Positions 34,383 through 44,177 of a DNA stretch of 64,000 nucleotides are shown piece by piece. The position numbers and the translations under genes are program-made. How positions within the stretch are numbered: position 1 is the first letter of the stretch; each line of letters starts with the position of its first letter. A model generated the notes under the pieces. It saw only the letters and a list, made by a program, of their open reading frames with translations. It had not been told where the DNA came from and made no database searches. Location of the stretch: contig NZ_CP136628.1 in assembly GCF_032918005.1 (NCBI RefSeq), positions 1,845,501 through 1,909,500 on the forward strand, given 5' to 3'. Source of the stretch: Bradyrhizobium sp. NDS-1. Lineage in GTDB: Bacteria > Pseudomonadota > Alphaproteobacteria > Rhizobiales > Xanthobacteraceae.

Positions 34383-34973
34383 ATGGCAAAGCAGGCGGAG
34401 CGGCGGGCGGCGACATTGGAAGCGATCCTGACGGCGGCACGCCGCCTGTTCGGGACGCAAGGCTTTGCCGCAACCACGATGGATGAGATCGCGGACGACG
34501 CCCGCATCGCCAAGGGCGCGGTCTATCATCACTTCAGGAACAAGGAGGCGGTGTTCGAAGCTGTGTTCGACCAGGTCTCGCGCGACCTCGTCGCGGAAAT
34601 CGACGGTGCCGCGCGTGCCGAGAAGGACGTGCTCGCCGCGATGGTCGCCGGCACCCAGCATTATTTTGCCGCGACGGCGAAGGGGCCGACAGGCCAGATC
34701 ATCCTGCGCGACGGCCCGGCCGTGCTCGGCTGGGAGCGCTGGCGCGAGATCGACGCCAGGCATTTCGGCGGCAAGCTGCCGCGTGCGCTTGCGGTGGCGA
34801 TGGAGGCCGGCCTGATCGCGCGCCAGCCGGTCGAGCCTCTGGCGCGGCTGCTGCTCGGCGCGGTGACGGAAGCCGCGGTTGCCTGCGCCGGACGCGCGGA
34901 TATCGCAAGGGCGGGCGCGGAATACGCCCGTGCGTTCAAGTCGCTGGTCGAGGCGCTGCGCGTGCGGGAATGA
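34383..34973 (+). CDS. TetR-family transcriptional regulator
   Basis: A 196-residue repressor. The HTH is well conserved: RAATLEAILTAARRLFGTQGFAATTMDEIADDARIAKGAVYHHFRNKEAVFEAVF. The helical ligand-binding domain is of the TetR_C type seen in regulators of small-molecule detoxification. It faces the NTF2-like gene across tandem palindromes and is followed 54 bp later by the GMC oxidoreductase gene in the same direction, so both may belong to its regulon. The inducer cannot be read from sequence. Confidence 0.9.
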   Translation: MAKQAERRAATLEAILTAARRLFGTQGFAATTMDEIADDARIAKGAVYHHFRNKEAVFEAVFDQVSRDLVAEIDGAARAEKDVLAAMVAGTQHYFAATAKGPTGQIILRDGPAVLGWERWREIDARHFGGKLPRALAVAMEAGLIARQPVEPLARLLLGAVTEAAVACAGRADIARAGAEYARAFKSLVEALRVRE

Positions 34974-35027
34974 TTGTGCTAAGTGACGCAACGGAAACGT
35001 CCACAGCAACAAGAAGACTAGCAACAA

Positions 35028-36650
35028 ATGACCGCAAGCTCCCTCACACCCTCCGATCCCGAATTCGACTACATCATCGTCGGCGCCGGCTCAGCCGGCT
35101 GCGTGCTCGCCAACAGGCTCTCGGCGAACGGCCAGCACAGCGTCCTGCTGCTCGAGGCCGGCCCGAAGGATTCCAACATCTGGATCCACGTCCCGCTCGG
35201 CTACGGCAAGCTGTTCAAGGAGAAGAGCGTCAACTGGATGTATCAGACCGAGCCGGAGCCCGAGCTGAAGGGTCGCCAGGTGTTCCAGCCGCGCGGCAAG
35301 ACGCTGGGCGGCTCGAGTTCGATCAACGGTCTGCTTTATGTCCGAGGCCAGCACGAGGACTATGACCGCTGGCGCCAGCTCGGCAACGCCGGTTGGGGCT
35401 ATGACGACGTGCTGCCCTATTTCAAGAAGGCGGAAAACCAGTCGCGCGGCGCCGATCAATATCATGGCACGGGTGGGCCGCTGCCGGTGTCCAACATGGT
35501 CGTGACCGATCCGCTGTCGAGGGCTTTCATCGACGCTGCGGTCGAGACTGGTCTGCCCTACAACCCCGATTTCAACGGTGCCACACAGGAAGGCGTCGGC
35601 CTGTTCCAGACGACGACGCGCAACGGCCGCCGCGCCTCGACCTCGGTGGCCTATCTCGGTCCGGCAAAGACCCGCGGTAATCTCAAGATCGAAACTGGCG
35701 CGCTCGGCCAGCGCGTGCTGTTCGAGGGACGCCGTGCCGTCGGCGTCGAATATCGGCAAGGCGCGCAAACCCGCCGCGTACGCGCCCGCAAAGAGATCGT
35801 GTTGTCGAGCGGAGCCTACAATTCGCCGCAGCTGCTCCAGCTCTCCGGCGTCGGCCCCGGCGACCTCCTGCGCAAGCACGGCATTGATGTCGTGCTGGAT
35901 GCGCCGGGCGTCGGTCACGACCTTCAGGACCACATGCAGGTCCGTATCGTGATGCGCTGCTCGCAGAAGATCACGCTGAACGACACCGTCAACCATCCGC
36001 TCCGCCGTACCATGGCTGGCGCGCGCTATGCGCTGTTCCGGAAGGGTTGGCTGACCATCGCGGCCGGCACCGCGGGCGCGTTCTTCAAGACCAGCCCGCG
36101 GCTGGCCTCGCCCGACATCCAGGTGCATTTTCTCCCGTTCTCGACCGACAAGATGGGCGAGAAGCTGCACGACTTTTCCGGCTTCACTGCTTCGGTTTGC
36201 CAGCTTCGCCCCGAAAGCCGCGGAACCTTGCGCATCCGGAGCGCCGATCCGACGGTGCCGCCGGAGATCCGCATCAACTACATGTCGACCGAGACCGACC
36301 GCAGCACCAACGTCGAAGGCATCAAGATCCTGCGCAAGATCCTGAATTCGCCGGCGCTGAAGCCGTTCGTGGTCAGCGAGTACGACCCTGGCGCGAAGGT
36401 ATCCACGGATGCCGAGATATTGGATTATTGCCGCGAGCGCGGCAGCACCATCTACCATCCGACCTCGACCTGTCGTATGGGCAACGACGCGCTCGCGGTG
36501 GTCGATCAGCGGTTGAAGGTGAGGGGTCTCGAAGGCCTGCGCGTCGTCGACGGCTCGATCATGCCGGACCTCGTGTCCGGGAACACCAATGCGCCGATCA
36601 TCATGATCGCCGAAAAAGCCTCCGACATGATATTGGAGGATGCGCGTTAA
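35028..36650 (+). CDS. GMC-family FAD oxidoreductase (choline/alcohol dehydrogenase-like)
   Basis: A 540-residue flavoenzyme. The N-terminal dinucleotide-binding motif is YIIVGAGSAGCVLANRLS with the ribose-binding LLLEAG downstream; the GMC signature GKTLGGSSSINGLLYVRG follows; the C-terminal catalytic His is in YHPTSTCRMG, and GNTNAPIIMIAEKASDM ends the fold. It oxidises an alcohol (choline, polyethylene glycol, or another primary alcohol); substrate cannot be fixed from motifs. It lies downstream of the TetR gene and 24 bp upstream of hemC. No betaine aldehyde dehydrogenase is adjacent, which argues weakly against BetA. Confidence 0.92.
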   Translation: MTASSLTPSDPEFDYIIVGAGSAGCVLANRLSANGQHSVLLLEAGPKDSNIWIHVPLGYGKLFKEKSVNWMYQTEPEPELKGRQVFQPRGKTLGGSSSINGLLYVRGQHEDYDRWRQLGNAGWGYDDVLPYFKKAENQSRGADQYHGTGGPLPVSNMVVTDPLSRAFIDAAVETGLPYNPDFNGATQEGVGLFQTTTRNGRRASTSVAYLGPAKTRGNLKIETGALGQRVLFEGRRAVGVEYRQGAQTRRVRARKEIVLSSGAYNSPQLLQLSGVGPGDLLRKHGIDVVLDAPGVGHDLQDHMQVRIVMRCSQKITLNDTVNHPLRRTMAGARYALFRKGWLTIAAGTAGAFFKTSPRLASPDIQVHFLPFSTDKMGEKLHDFSGFTASVCQLRPESRGTLRIRSADPTVPPEIRINYMSTETDRSTNVEGIKILRKILNSPALKPFVVSEYDPGAKVSTDAEILDYCRERGSTIYHPTSTCRMGNDALAVVDQRLKVRGLEGLRVVDGSIMPDLVSGNTNAPIIMIAEKASDMILEDAR

Positions 36651-36674
36651 TTCGCGGCTCGAAAGGACGACAGC

Positions 36675-37655
36675 TTGGCTATTCGACTTCGGATCGGCAC
36701 CCGCAAGAGCGCGATGGCGCTGGCACAGACGGAAGAGATCGCGCGCCGCCTGACCGCCGCCGTGCCCGGCCTCGACGTCGAGATCGTCAAGTTCGACACC
36801 ACGGGCGATCTCGACCAGACCAGCAAGCTGTTGCCCCATGGTGGCAAGGGCGGCGCCTTCGTGGCGCAGATCCGCGCCGCCGTGCTGTCGGGCGAATTGC
36901 AGGCGGCGATGCATTCGCTGAAGGACATGCCGGGCAACGAGGATACGCCGGGCCTCGTCATCGGCGCTACGCTGTCGCGCGATCCGGCCAGTGATGCGCT
37001 GGTGCTGCGGGACGGCGTAACACTGGAGGCGCTGCGCCAGTCCCGGGGCAAGGGGTTCAAGATCGGCACCAATGCCGTCCGCCGCGCCGCCTATGCGCGA
37101 CGGCTGTTTCCCGAGATCGAGATTATCCACTTCCGCGGCGCGGCCGACACGCGCGTGCGAAAACTCGACAATGGCGAGAAGCAGCGCCTGCCGGATGGCG
37201 GCGCCGTCGGCCCCGCCGACGCGCTGATCATGGCGCGCTCGGGCCTCGACCGCGTCGGGCTCGCCGGTCGTATTGCGTACGAATTCACCGCGACGGAGAT
37301 GTTGCCCGCGGCGGGGCAGGGCATCGTCGCCGTCGAATGCGCAGCGCAGGACTGGCCGACGCGGCAGATCCTCGCATCGATCGACGATCCCGCCGCGCAT
37401 GCCTGCGCGGATGCCGAGCGCGAGGTCTTGTGGGTGCTGAACGGCCACTGCAATTCACCGGTGGCGGGCTTCTCGACCATCGCGGGTGATCAGATGTCGC
37501 TCACCGCATCCGTGCTCGATCTCTCCGGCAACACCATCATCGAGGCCTCGCGCGCCGGTCCCGCCAATCGCCCGCGCGAGCTCGGTCGTGCCGTGGGACT
37601 GGATTTGCTGGGCAAGGGTGCCGCCGAGATCATCGAGCGCAGCCGGCCGCGCTGA
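36675..37655 (+). CDS. hemC: Hydroxymethylbilane synthase (porphobilinogen deaminase), divergent
   Basis: A 326-residue HemC-family protein that would polymerise four porphobilinogens into hydroxymethylbilane. Key positions are kept: GTRKSAMALAQ, Lys83-Asp84 in HSLKDMP, the Arg pair in GTNAVRRAAYA, FRGAADTRVRKLDNGE, and Cys259 in NGHCNSPV as the dipyrromethane attachment site. Several motifs differ from the usual GTSSLRRQ and GGCxVPIG, and there is an insertion after LDNGE. The start is TTG 36675 with AGGA upstream; there is no alternative ATG before the core. It may be a paralogue rather than the main HemC. It converges on hemE. Confidence 0.88.
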   Translation: MAIRLRIGTRKSAMALAQTEEIARRLTAAVPGLDVEIVKFDTTGDLDQTSKLLPHGGKGGAFVAQIRAAVLSGELQAAMHSLKDMPGNEDTPGLVIGATLSRDPASDALVLRDGVTLEALRQSRGKGFKIGTNAVRRAAYARRLFPEIEIIHFRGAADTRVRKLDNGEKQRLPDGGAVGPADALIMARSGLDRVGLAGRIAYEFTATEMLPAAGQGIVAVECAAQDWPTRQILASIDDPAAHACADAEREVLWVLNGHCNSPVAGFSTIAGDQMSLTASVLDLSGNTIIEASRAGPANRPRELGRAVGLDLLGKGAAEIIERSRPR

Positions 37656-37688
37656 GCCTCATCGCGAAACACCGCGCCTGTTTTGCCC

Positions 37689-37705
37689 GACGCGTCAAAC
37701 GCGTC
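37689..37705. terminator. Short palindrome between convergent hemC and hemE
   Basis: GACGCGT and ACGCGTC pair around a CAA loop, in the 149-bp gap between the two convergent genes. There is no clean T-run, so this is only a possible terminator. Confidence 0.3.
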
Positions 37706-37804
37706 TGAGCCGCCTCATGCCGGCCCAGCTTTTTCAATGACTTGTCTACTGTGCATGGGGTTGTTTTCGCGTTTTTGTGCGACCCGATCACAACGGCTCG
37801 TCCC

Positions 37805-38839
37805 TTAGCCCCGCACGCGCTTGATCATCTGCTCGACATGGGCGATCGGCGTTTCCGGCTGGATGCCGTGGCCCAGGTTGAAGATGAAGCGCCCTTGCGC
37901 GAAATTGGCCAGCACGTTGTCGACCGCGCGGTCGAGCGCGGCGCCGCCCGTGATCAGCACCAGCGGATCGAGATTGCCCTGCACGGCGACCTTGCTCTGG
38001 ACGCGCTCGCGGATGAAGGCCGGCTCCGCCGTCCAGTCGATGCTGACGGCGTTGACGCCGGTCGCCTCGACGTAACCTGGCAGCTGTGCGCCGGCACCGC
38101 GCGGGAAGCCGATGATCTTCGCATCCGGCACCCTGGCCCGTACGCCGTCCACGATGCGCCGCGTCGGCTCGACCGACCATCGCGCGAATTCGACCGGCGG
38201 CAGCACGCCGGCCCAGGTGTCGAAGATCTGCAAGGCGTTGGCGCCGGCGGCGAGCTGCGCCAGCAGATACTCGATCGAGTTCTCGACGAGTACGTCGATG
38301 ATTCTCGCGAACGCCTCCGGATGCCGGTAGGCCATCATCCGTGCCGGCCCCTGGTCGGGCGTGCCCTGACCGGCGACCATGTACGTCGCGACCGTCCACG
38401 GCGCGCCGCAGAAGCCGATCAACGCGACCTCCGGGGCGAGCGCGGCGCGCACGAGCTTGAGCGCCTCGAACACCGGCGCGAGCTTGCCGAGATCGGCGCG
38501 CGGTGCCAGCGTCGCGACCTTTGCGGGATCATCCAGCGGGTCCAGCCGCGGACCCTCGCCGACCTCGAACCGGACCGAGCGGCCGAGCGCATGGGGGATT
38601 ACCAGAATATCCGAGAAGATGATCGCGGCATCGAAGCCGAACCTGCGGATCGGTTGCAGCGTCACTTCGGCCGCAAGCTCCGGGTTGAAGCAGAGATCGA
38701 GGAAGCCGCCGGCTTTGGCACGCACCTCGCGATATTCCGGCAGATAGCGGCCGGCCTGCCGCATCATCCACATGGGCGGGATGCTCTGACGCTGACCGGA
38801 GAGCACGTCGATGAAGGGCTGTTTTGCAGATTGGGGCAC
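37805..38839 (-). CDS. hemE: Uroporphyrinogen decarboxylase
   Basis: A 344-residue enzyme removing four carboxyl groups from uroporphyrinogen III to give coproporphyrinogen III. The signature [20 protein letters not shown] is near the N terminus, the catalytic Asp is in [14 protein letters not shown], and the second signature [16 protein letters not shown] and the C-terminal [12 protein letters not shown] are intact. The start is a GTG at 38839 with CAGGA six bases upstream. It stands next to and converges on hemC, so two haem-pathway genes share this locus without being an operon. Confidence 0.95.
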   Translation of the reverse strand: MPQSAKQPFIDVLSGQRQSIPPMWMMRQAGRYLPEYREVRAKAGGFLDLCFNPELAAEVTLQPIRRFGFDAAIIFSDILVIPHALGRSVRFEVGEGPRLDPLDDPAKVATLAPRADLGKLAPVFEALKLVRAALAPEVALIGFCGAPWTVATYMVAGQGTPDQGPARMMAYRHPEAFARIIDVLVENSIEYLLAQLAAGANALQIFDTWAGVLPPVEFARWSVEPTRRIVDGVRARVPDAKIIGFPRGAGAQLPGYVEATGVNAVSIDWTAEPAFIRERVQSKVAVQGNLDPLVLITGGAALDRAVDNVLANFAQGRFIFNLGHGIQPETPIAHVEQMIKRVRG

Positions 38840-38882
38840 GAATGGTCCTGAACAGGGTTATGGCTCCTGATACACCGCCTAG

Positions 38883-39161
<279 letters not shown>

Positions 39162-39333
39162 GCGAAGCCGACGCGGAATTTCGATCGGCTTACTAATGTG
39201 CTGTTAGCGATGCGCGGATCCGAGCGTCCGTACGACTACGGAAAACCGGCCTATCGCGACCTATTCCGGCGGTACTTTCAGAGTTCAATAACGGAAGCGG
39301 CAGAGGTTCCGAAACATCGGAGAACTCTGTCGC

Positions 39334-41238
39334 ATGAACGCTGCTACCCAACGAGCTGGATGGAGCCGCCTGCCGCTACGCGCGGCGGCGTTCGTTGCGC
39401 TGACCTGCGTGACCATCCTGGGCGTCAGCGGCTGGCGCGAATGGGCCGCGCGCGACGCGGTGCTCAGGGATGCCGAGACCGAGATGGCGAACGTCGCCCG
39501 CTCGCTCACCCAGCATGCCGAGGACAGCCTCGATCTCCTGGATTCCGGCGTCGTCGGCGTCGTCAGCCGGCTGGAGATGGACGGCACCGGGCCTGCCACG
39601 ATCACGAAGCTGCGCACCCTGCTGGATGTGCGCAAGAAGGCGATCGAGCGCATTCACGGCCTCGCCATCATTGACGACCAGGGCAACTGGCTGACCTCGC
39701 CCGGCACGATCGGTTCGACCCTCACCGACGATGCCTTCTTCCGCTATCACCAGCTCTCACCCAAACGCGAGGCCCATGTCGGCCGCCCCGTGAAGAGCTT
39801 GCTCGACGGCGAATGGGTCGTCACCCTGTCGCGCCGCTTCAACAAGCCGGACGGCAGCTTCGGCGGAGTCGTGCTCGCCACTATCAGCTCGAAATATCTC
39901 TCGCGTTTCTATGAGCAGTTCGAAATCGGCCTCAACAGCTCGGTGTCGCTCACCCATGGCGACGGCCTGATGATCGCGCGCAATCCCAGCAACGAGACAT
40001 TCGTCGGACGCAGCGTTTCAGACAAGCTCTTGTTCCGCGACGCCGGTCTGCAGCGGTCGAGCGGCGCCTATCATTTCAAGTCGCCGCTGGACGGCGCTGA
40101 GCGTGTCAGCTTCTTCAAGCGCAGCAGCCGCTACCCGCTCCTCCTGCTCGCCACCGTCGACAAGGCCGAGCTGCTCGCGCCCTGGCGCGCCGCGGCAATC
40201 TCCCGCATGCTCTACGTACTTGCGCTGGTGATGCTGATCGCGGTCATCGGCGCGGTGCTGGTGCGGCAGTTGCAGCGGGGCCAGCGCATGGCCGCAGCCC
40301 TGACCGAGAAGGAGGCGCATTTCCGCCTGCTCGCGGAAGGCTCCAGCGACATGGTGACCCGCATCGGGCTCGACGAGCGGCTGCGCTATGTCTCGCCTTC
40401 GTCCGTGCGCGTCGTCGGCTGGCGCGCCAACCAACTGATCGGCACGCCGGCGCTGGCGGGCATCAATCCGGAGGATCTGCCGGAGGTCCAGGCGGTGGTC
40501 GACGCCATGAAGCGTGGCGATAGGGAGGAGGCGCGCCTCACCTACCGCAACTCGCATCGGGAGAACGGCGAGGTCTGGCTCGAATCGACCATGCGGGTGA
40601 CGCGCAAGGACGATGGCCGCGTCGACGGCGTGGTCGCGATCTCCCGTGACATCACCGAGCACAAGAAGCTGGAAACCAGGCTCGAGACGCTTGCGATCGA
40701 GGACAGCCTCACTGGCCTTGCCAATCGCCGCCGCTTCGACGAGCGGCTGAAGGAGGAATGGGCGCGCGCCTATCGCGACCGCTCCAGCCTCGCCTTGCTG
40801 ATGATCGACGTGGATCACTTCAAGTCCTATAACGACGAATACGGCCATCCCGAGGGTGACGCCTGCCTGCGCCTGGTCGCAAAGATCATCGCTGCCGAGG
40901 CGCAGCGGGCCGGCGATCTGGCGGCGCGCTATGGCGGCGAGGAATTCGCCATGCTGCTGCCGAGCACCGATGCCGCCGGCTGCGCCCGGATCGGCGAACG
41001 GATCCGCACTGCCATTCACGAGGCCGGCCTCGTTCATGTCGGCAATCTGGCGTCTGGGTGCGTCACCGCCTCGATCGGCGGTGCGACCTGCCGGCCCGCG
41101 CTGGAGCGCACCGCCGGCGTGACCTCGTTGGTCGAAGCTGCCGACCGGGCGCTCTACGCCGCCAAGGACGCAGGCCGCGACCGCCTGATGATGTCCGTCG
41201 AGGTCGTGGACCTGCTGCCCAGGGCATCCGGCCAGTAA
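39334..41238 (+). CDS. Membrane diguanylate cyclase with Cache and PAS domains
   Basis: A 634-residue protein. A transmembrane helix near residues 15-33, a periplasmic Cache-like double sensor (to about 285; LAIIDDQGNWLTS and VVTLSRRFNKPDGSFGGVVLATIS), and a second helix near 290-310 are followed by a PAS domain (HFRLLAEGSSDMVTRIGLDERLRYVSPSSVRVVGW) and a C-terminal GGDEF domain with intact RYGGEEFAMLLPST and DSLTGLANRRRFDE. It would make c-di-GMP in response to an external ligand. It is a lone gene; the second c-di-GMP enzyme of the window lies 6 kb away. Confidence 0.92.
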   Translation: MNAATQRAGWSRLPLRAAAFVALTCVTILGVSGWREWAARDAVLRDAETEMANVARSLTQHAEDSLDLLDSGVVGVVSRLEMDGTGPATITKLRTLLDVRKKAIERIHGLAIIDDQGNWLTSPGTIGSTLTDDAFFRYHQLSPKREAHVGRPVKSLLDGEWVVTLSRRFNKPDGSFGGVVLATISSKYLSRFYEQFEIGLNSSVSLTHGDGLMIARNPSNETFVGRSVSDKLLFRDAGLQRSSGAYHFKSPLDGAERVSFFKRSSRYPLLLLATVDKAELLAPWRAAAISRMLYVLALVMLIAVIGAVLVRQLQRGQRMAAALTEKEAHFRLLAEGSSDMVTRIGLDERLRYVSPSSVRVVGWRANQLIGTPALAGINPEDLPEVQAVVDAMKRGDREEARLTYRNSHRENGEVWLESTMRVTRKDDGRVDGVVAISRDITEHKKLETRLETLAIEDSLTGLANRRRFDERLKEEWARAYRDRSSLALLMIDVDHFKSYNDEYGHPEGDACLRLVAKIIAAEAQRAGDLAARYGGEEFAMLLPSTDAAGCARIGERIRTAIHEAGLVHVGNLASGCVTASIGGATCRPALERTAGVTSLVEAADRALYAAKDAGRDRLMMSVEVVDLLPRASGQ

Positions 41239-41244
41239 GACGGC

Positions 41245-41463
41245 TCAATAATGCGGCGGAGGCTCGTTGGCAGGTCCAGGCGCATTCGCCTCCGCCTCCT
41301 GCAGCCGCTCGCCGAGTTCTGCGATCTTCCGCGTCAGCAGATCGATCTGCTTCCACTGCGCGGTGATGGTTTGGTTCAGCGTCTCGATAGTATCGTCCTG
41401 ATAGGCGAGCCGCGTCTCCAGCGTGTCGATGCGCTCGCCCAGACTCTTGATCTCATTCGTCAC
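41245..41463 (-). CDS. slyX: SlyX family protein
   Basis: A 72-residue coiled-coil protein: [53 protein letters not shown], with the family ending PPPHY. SlyX proteins form short coiled coils; their role is unknown. The start is GTG 41463, which overlaps the 3' end of the trhO gene by 11 bases, so translation is probably coupled. The frame is open far upstream inside trhO but that part is a shadow. It is convergent with the diguanylate cyclase gene. Confidence 0.88.
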   Translation of the reverse strand: MTNEIKSLGERIDTLETRLAYQDDTIETLNQTITAQWKQIDLLTRKIAELGERLQEAEANAPGPANEPPPHY

Positions 41464-42235
41464 GGCCTTGCTCCATATCTTGTTCGAGCAAGCTCCGCTC
41501 GCGCAAACCGTGGCCGAGCGCGACGCGCTCGTCGAACACGAAGCATTCGCCACGCCAGCGGCTCTGCGCTTCCGGTACCTCCTCCAGATATTTGAGGATG
41601 CCGCCCTTGAGGTGATAGACCTCGGCAAAGCCGCGCGCGAGCAGATGTGCGCTCGCCTTCTCGCAGCGGATGCCGCCGGTGCAGAACATCGCGATCTTGC
41701 GGTGCTTTGCCGGATCGAGCGCGGCTGCGGCAAAATCCTTGAATTGACCAAAACTCCTGATGCCGGGGTCGACGGCGCCTTCGAAGGTGCCCATCGCCAC
41801 CTCGAAGGCGTTGCGGGTGTCGAGCAGCAGCGTGTCGGGTGCGGAGATCAGCGCGTTCCATTCGCTCGCATCGACGTAGCTGCCGACCTGGCGGGTCGGA
41901 TCGGCGGCCTCATCGCCGAGCGTAACGATCTCCTTCTTCAGCCGCACCTTGAGCCGTCCGAACGGCATCGCTTCGGCGGTCGAGAATTTCAATTCGAGAT
42001 CGTCGAGCCTGCCGCCGAACATGTCGCCGTGCGCCAGCTCATGAGCGAGAGCGTCGATCGCCTCCGGCGCGCCGGCGAGAGTGCCGTTGATGCCCTCCTG
42101 CGCCAGCAGCACGCTGCCTTTCAGCGCCAGGCCGGCGCAGAACGCGCGCAGCGGCTCGCGCAGCTCGCGGTAATCCGGGAGGGCGGCGAATTGATAGAAG
42201 GCGGCGACCTTGGTGAGCGAATTCGGATCAGACAT
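41453..42235 (-). CDS. trhO: tRNA uridine(34) hydroxylase, rhodanese-like
   Basis: A 260-residue TrhO (YceA) protein. It uses a rhodanese-type domain to hydroxylate U34 of certain tRNAs, giving ho5U. The N-terminal acylphosphatase-like part contains [16 protein letters not shown]; the rhodanese part has [21 protein letters not shown] and the active-site loop [17 protein letters not shown] with Cys185 and Cys191. The C-terminal [13 protein letters not shown] is diagnostic of the group. slyX overlaps its end. The pairing of a tRNA-modification gene with slyX may be incidental. Confidence 0.93.
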   Translation of the reverse strand: MSDPNSLTKVAAFYQFAALPDYRELREPLRAFCAGLALKGSVLLAQEGINGTLAGAPEAIDALAHELAHGDMFGGRLDDLELKFSTAEAMPFGRLKVRLKKEIVTLGDEAADPTRQVGSYVDASEWNALISAPDTLLLDTRNAFEVAMGTFEGAVDPGIRSFGQFKDFAAAALDPAKHRKIAMFCTGGIRCEKASAHLLARGFAEVYHLKGGILKYLEEVPEAQSRWRGECFVFDERVALGHGLRERSLLEQDMEQGRDE

Positions 42236-42431
42236 GGCGGCTCGTTTAGCAGGCGGCCGCCGCTCAGAAAACCCGCATGGCCACTGATCCCGGAAGGTCT
42301 ATACGCCCAGCGGATGGCAGCCATTTCCTGGTATGCCAGCATTGCCCCGGCCGGCCGGAATGTGTCATGAAGACCCGGTTTTCCTAAGACGGTGCGGCGC
42401 GCGCATCCACGGCCAAGAGAGCAAGAATTCG

Positions 42432-44018
42432 ATGAGAAACTTTCATTTCCCCGGCAGGTCAACGGTCCATGCCACCAACGCCATGGTGGCGACCTCCCAC
42501 CCGCAGGCTTCGCTCGCGGCGATCGAGGTGCTGCGCGAGGGCGGCACGGCGGTGGATGCCGCGGTCGCCGGCTCGGCCCTGCTCGGCGTGATCGAGCCGC
42601 AATCGACCGGCATCGGCGGCGACTGTTTTGCGCTGGTCCAGCCGCGGGGTGAAGGCAAGATCATCGCCTATAACGGCTCCGGCCGTGCGCCGAAGGCGGC
42701 AAACGCCGACTGGTATCTCGAACGCAAGATCAACTCCGTGCCGCTGACCTCGGCGCATGCGGTGTCGATCCCCGGTGTGGTCGATGCCTTCGCGACCGTC
42801 TTGCGCGATCATGGCAAGTTCGGTTTCGACCGGCTGCTCCAGCCCGCTATCAAGGCGGCCGAGGAAGGCTATGTCGTCGCGCCCCGCATCGCCTTCGACT
42901 GGAAGAACCAGTTCGAAAAGCTGAAGGGTGGCACCAACACGGTGCGTTACTTGTTGCCGGACGGCAAGCCGCCGGTGGCCGGCGACGTCATCCGCCAGGC
43001 CGAGCTCGGCAGGACGCTGCGCGCGATCGCCAAAAACGGCCGCGATGCCTTCTACAAGGGCGAGGTCGCGGAAGACATGGTCGAGACCCTCAGGGGCATC
43101 GGCGGCCTGCACACGCTCGACGATTTCGCCGCGCACACCACCGAGACGACGTCGCCGATCGGCACCATGTACAAGGGCTACGACGTCTGGCAATGCCCGC
43201 CGAACGGACCCGGCCTCACCATGCTGCTGATGCTCAACATCCTGTCGCGGTTCGACCTGACGAAATACGCGCCGCTCAGCATCGAGCGATTCCATCTCGA
43301 GGCGGAAGCCGCGCGCATCGCCTACATGCATCGCGAGCTGCATGTCGCCGACCCCGAGCACATGCAGATCGAGGTCGCGAAGATCCTCGCCAAGGAGTTC
43401 TGCGACGAGCACATCGCCAAGATCCGCATGGACGGCATGCTCGACCTGCCGAACGTTGCGCCGCCGATGAATCCCTCGACCATCTACATCACCGTCGTGG
43501 ACAAGGACCGCAACGTCTGCTCGTTCATCAACTCGATCGCGCATTCGTTCGGCTCGGCGATCGTCTCGAACAAGACCGGCGTCTTGTTCCAGAACCGCGC
43601 CGGCGGCTTCCGCATCCAGCCGGGCCACCCCAATTGCATCGCCGGTGGCAAGCGCCCGCTCCATACGATCATGCCGAGCCTGCTCACCAAGGGCGGCCGC
43701 TCCGTGATGCCGTTCGCGGTGATGGGCGGACAGTACCAGCCGGTCGGCCAGACCCGTGTCGTGACCAACATCCTCGACTATGGCTGCGACGTGCAGGAGG
43801 CGATCGACATGCCGCGCGGCCTGCACTACGAGGGCCAATATCAGCTCGAGGACAGCGTGCCGGCCGCGATCGTCGAAGGCCTGAAGAAGCTCGGTCACAA
43901 GACGACCAGCGTGGTCAGCCCGCTCGGCGGCGCCCAGGCGATCTGGATCGATTGGGACAAGGGCACGCTGACCGGCGGTTCCGATCCGCGCAAGGACGGC
44001 TGCGCGTTGGGGTACTGA
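42432..44018 (+). CDS. Gamma-glutamyltransferase family protein, no signal peptide
   Basis: A 528-residue Ntn-hydrolase. The large-subunit opening reads MVATSHPQASLAAIEVLREGGTAVDAAVA and IEPQSTGIGGDCFAL; the predicted autoprocessing Thr is in NPSTIYITVVD, and downstream NSIAHSFGSAIV and GGKRPLHTIMPSLL are family motifs. The classical NTTH processing sequence is replaced by PSTI, keeping the Thr. There is no signal peptide, so it is likely cytosolic, unlike periplasmic Ggt. The start at 42432 is the ATG directly before RNFHFPGRSTVHATNAMVA. Substrate may be a gamma-glutamyl compound or a related amide. Confidence 0.88.
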   Translation: MRNFHFPGRSTVHATNAMVATSHPQASLAAIEVLREGGTAVDAAVAGSALLGVIEPQSTGIGGDCFALVQPRGEGKIIAYNGSGRAPKAANADWYLERKINSVPLTSAHAVSIPGVVDAFATVLRDHGKFGFDRLLQPAIKAAEEGYVVAPRIAFDWKNQFEKLKGGTNTVRYLLPDGKPPVAGDVIRQAELGRTLRAIAKNGRDAFYKGEVAEDMVETLRGIGGLHTLDDFAAHTTETTSPIGTMYKGYDVWQCPPNGPGLTMLLMLNILSRFDLTKYAPLSIERFHLEAEAARIAYMHRELHVADPEHMQIEVAKILAKEFCDEHIAKIRMDGMLDLPNVAPPMNPSTIYITVVDKDRNVCSFINSIAHSFGSAIVSNKTGVLFQNRAGGFRIQPGHPNCIAGGKRPLHTIMPSLLTKGGRSVMPFAVMGGQYQPVGQTRVVTNILDYGCDVQEAIDMPRGLHYEGQYQLEDSVPAAIVEGLKKLGHKTTSVVSPLGGAQAIWIDWDKGTLTGGSDPRKDGCALGY

Positions 44019-44057
44019 GCGCGCGAGTTCCCCGCTCAAGATCAGGAAAAGTTGACG

Positions 44058-44092
44058 AAGGGCGATGCGGCAATTGCTGCATCGCCCTTTCT
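44058..44092 (+). terminator. Rho-independent terminator of the gamma-glutamyltransferase gene
   Basis: AAGGGCGATGC and GCATCGCCCTT form a perfect 11-bp stem around a 10-nt loop, followed by TCTCGTT, starting 40 bp after the stop codon. Confidence 0.8.
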
Positions 44093-44177
44093 CGTTCGGA
44101 ACGGAGCTCATCGCATCTGGTTGAGGGGCGATGAGCGGCGCTGGCCTGCGCTGCTTTGCATAGCGGCGGAGGCGTCG

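Noticed and set aside
36675..38839. hemC and hemE as one operon
   Set aside because: They are convergent, so they cannot be co-transcribed.
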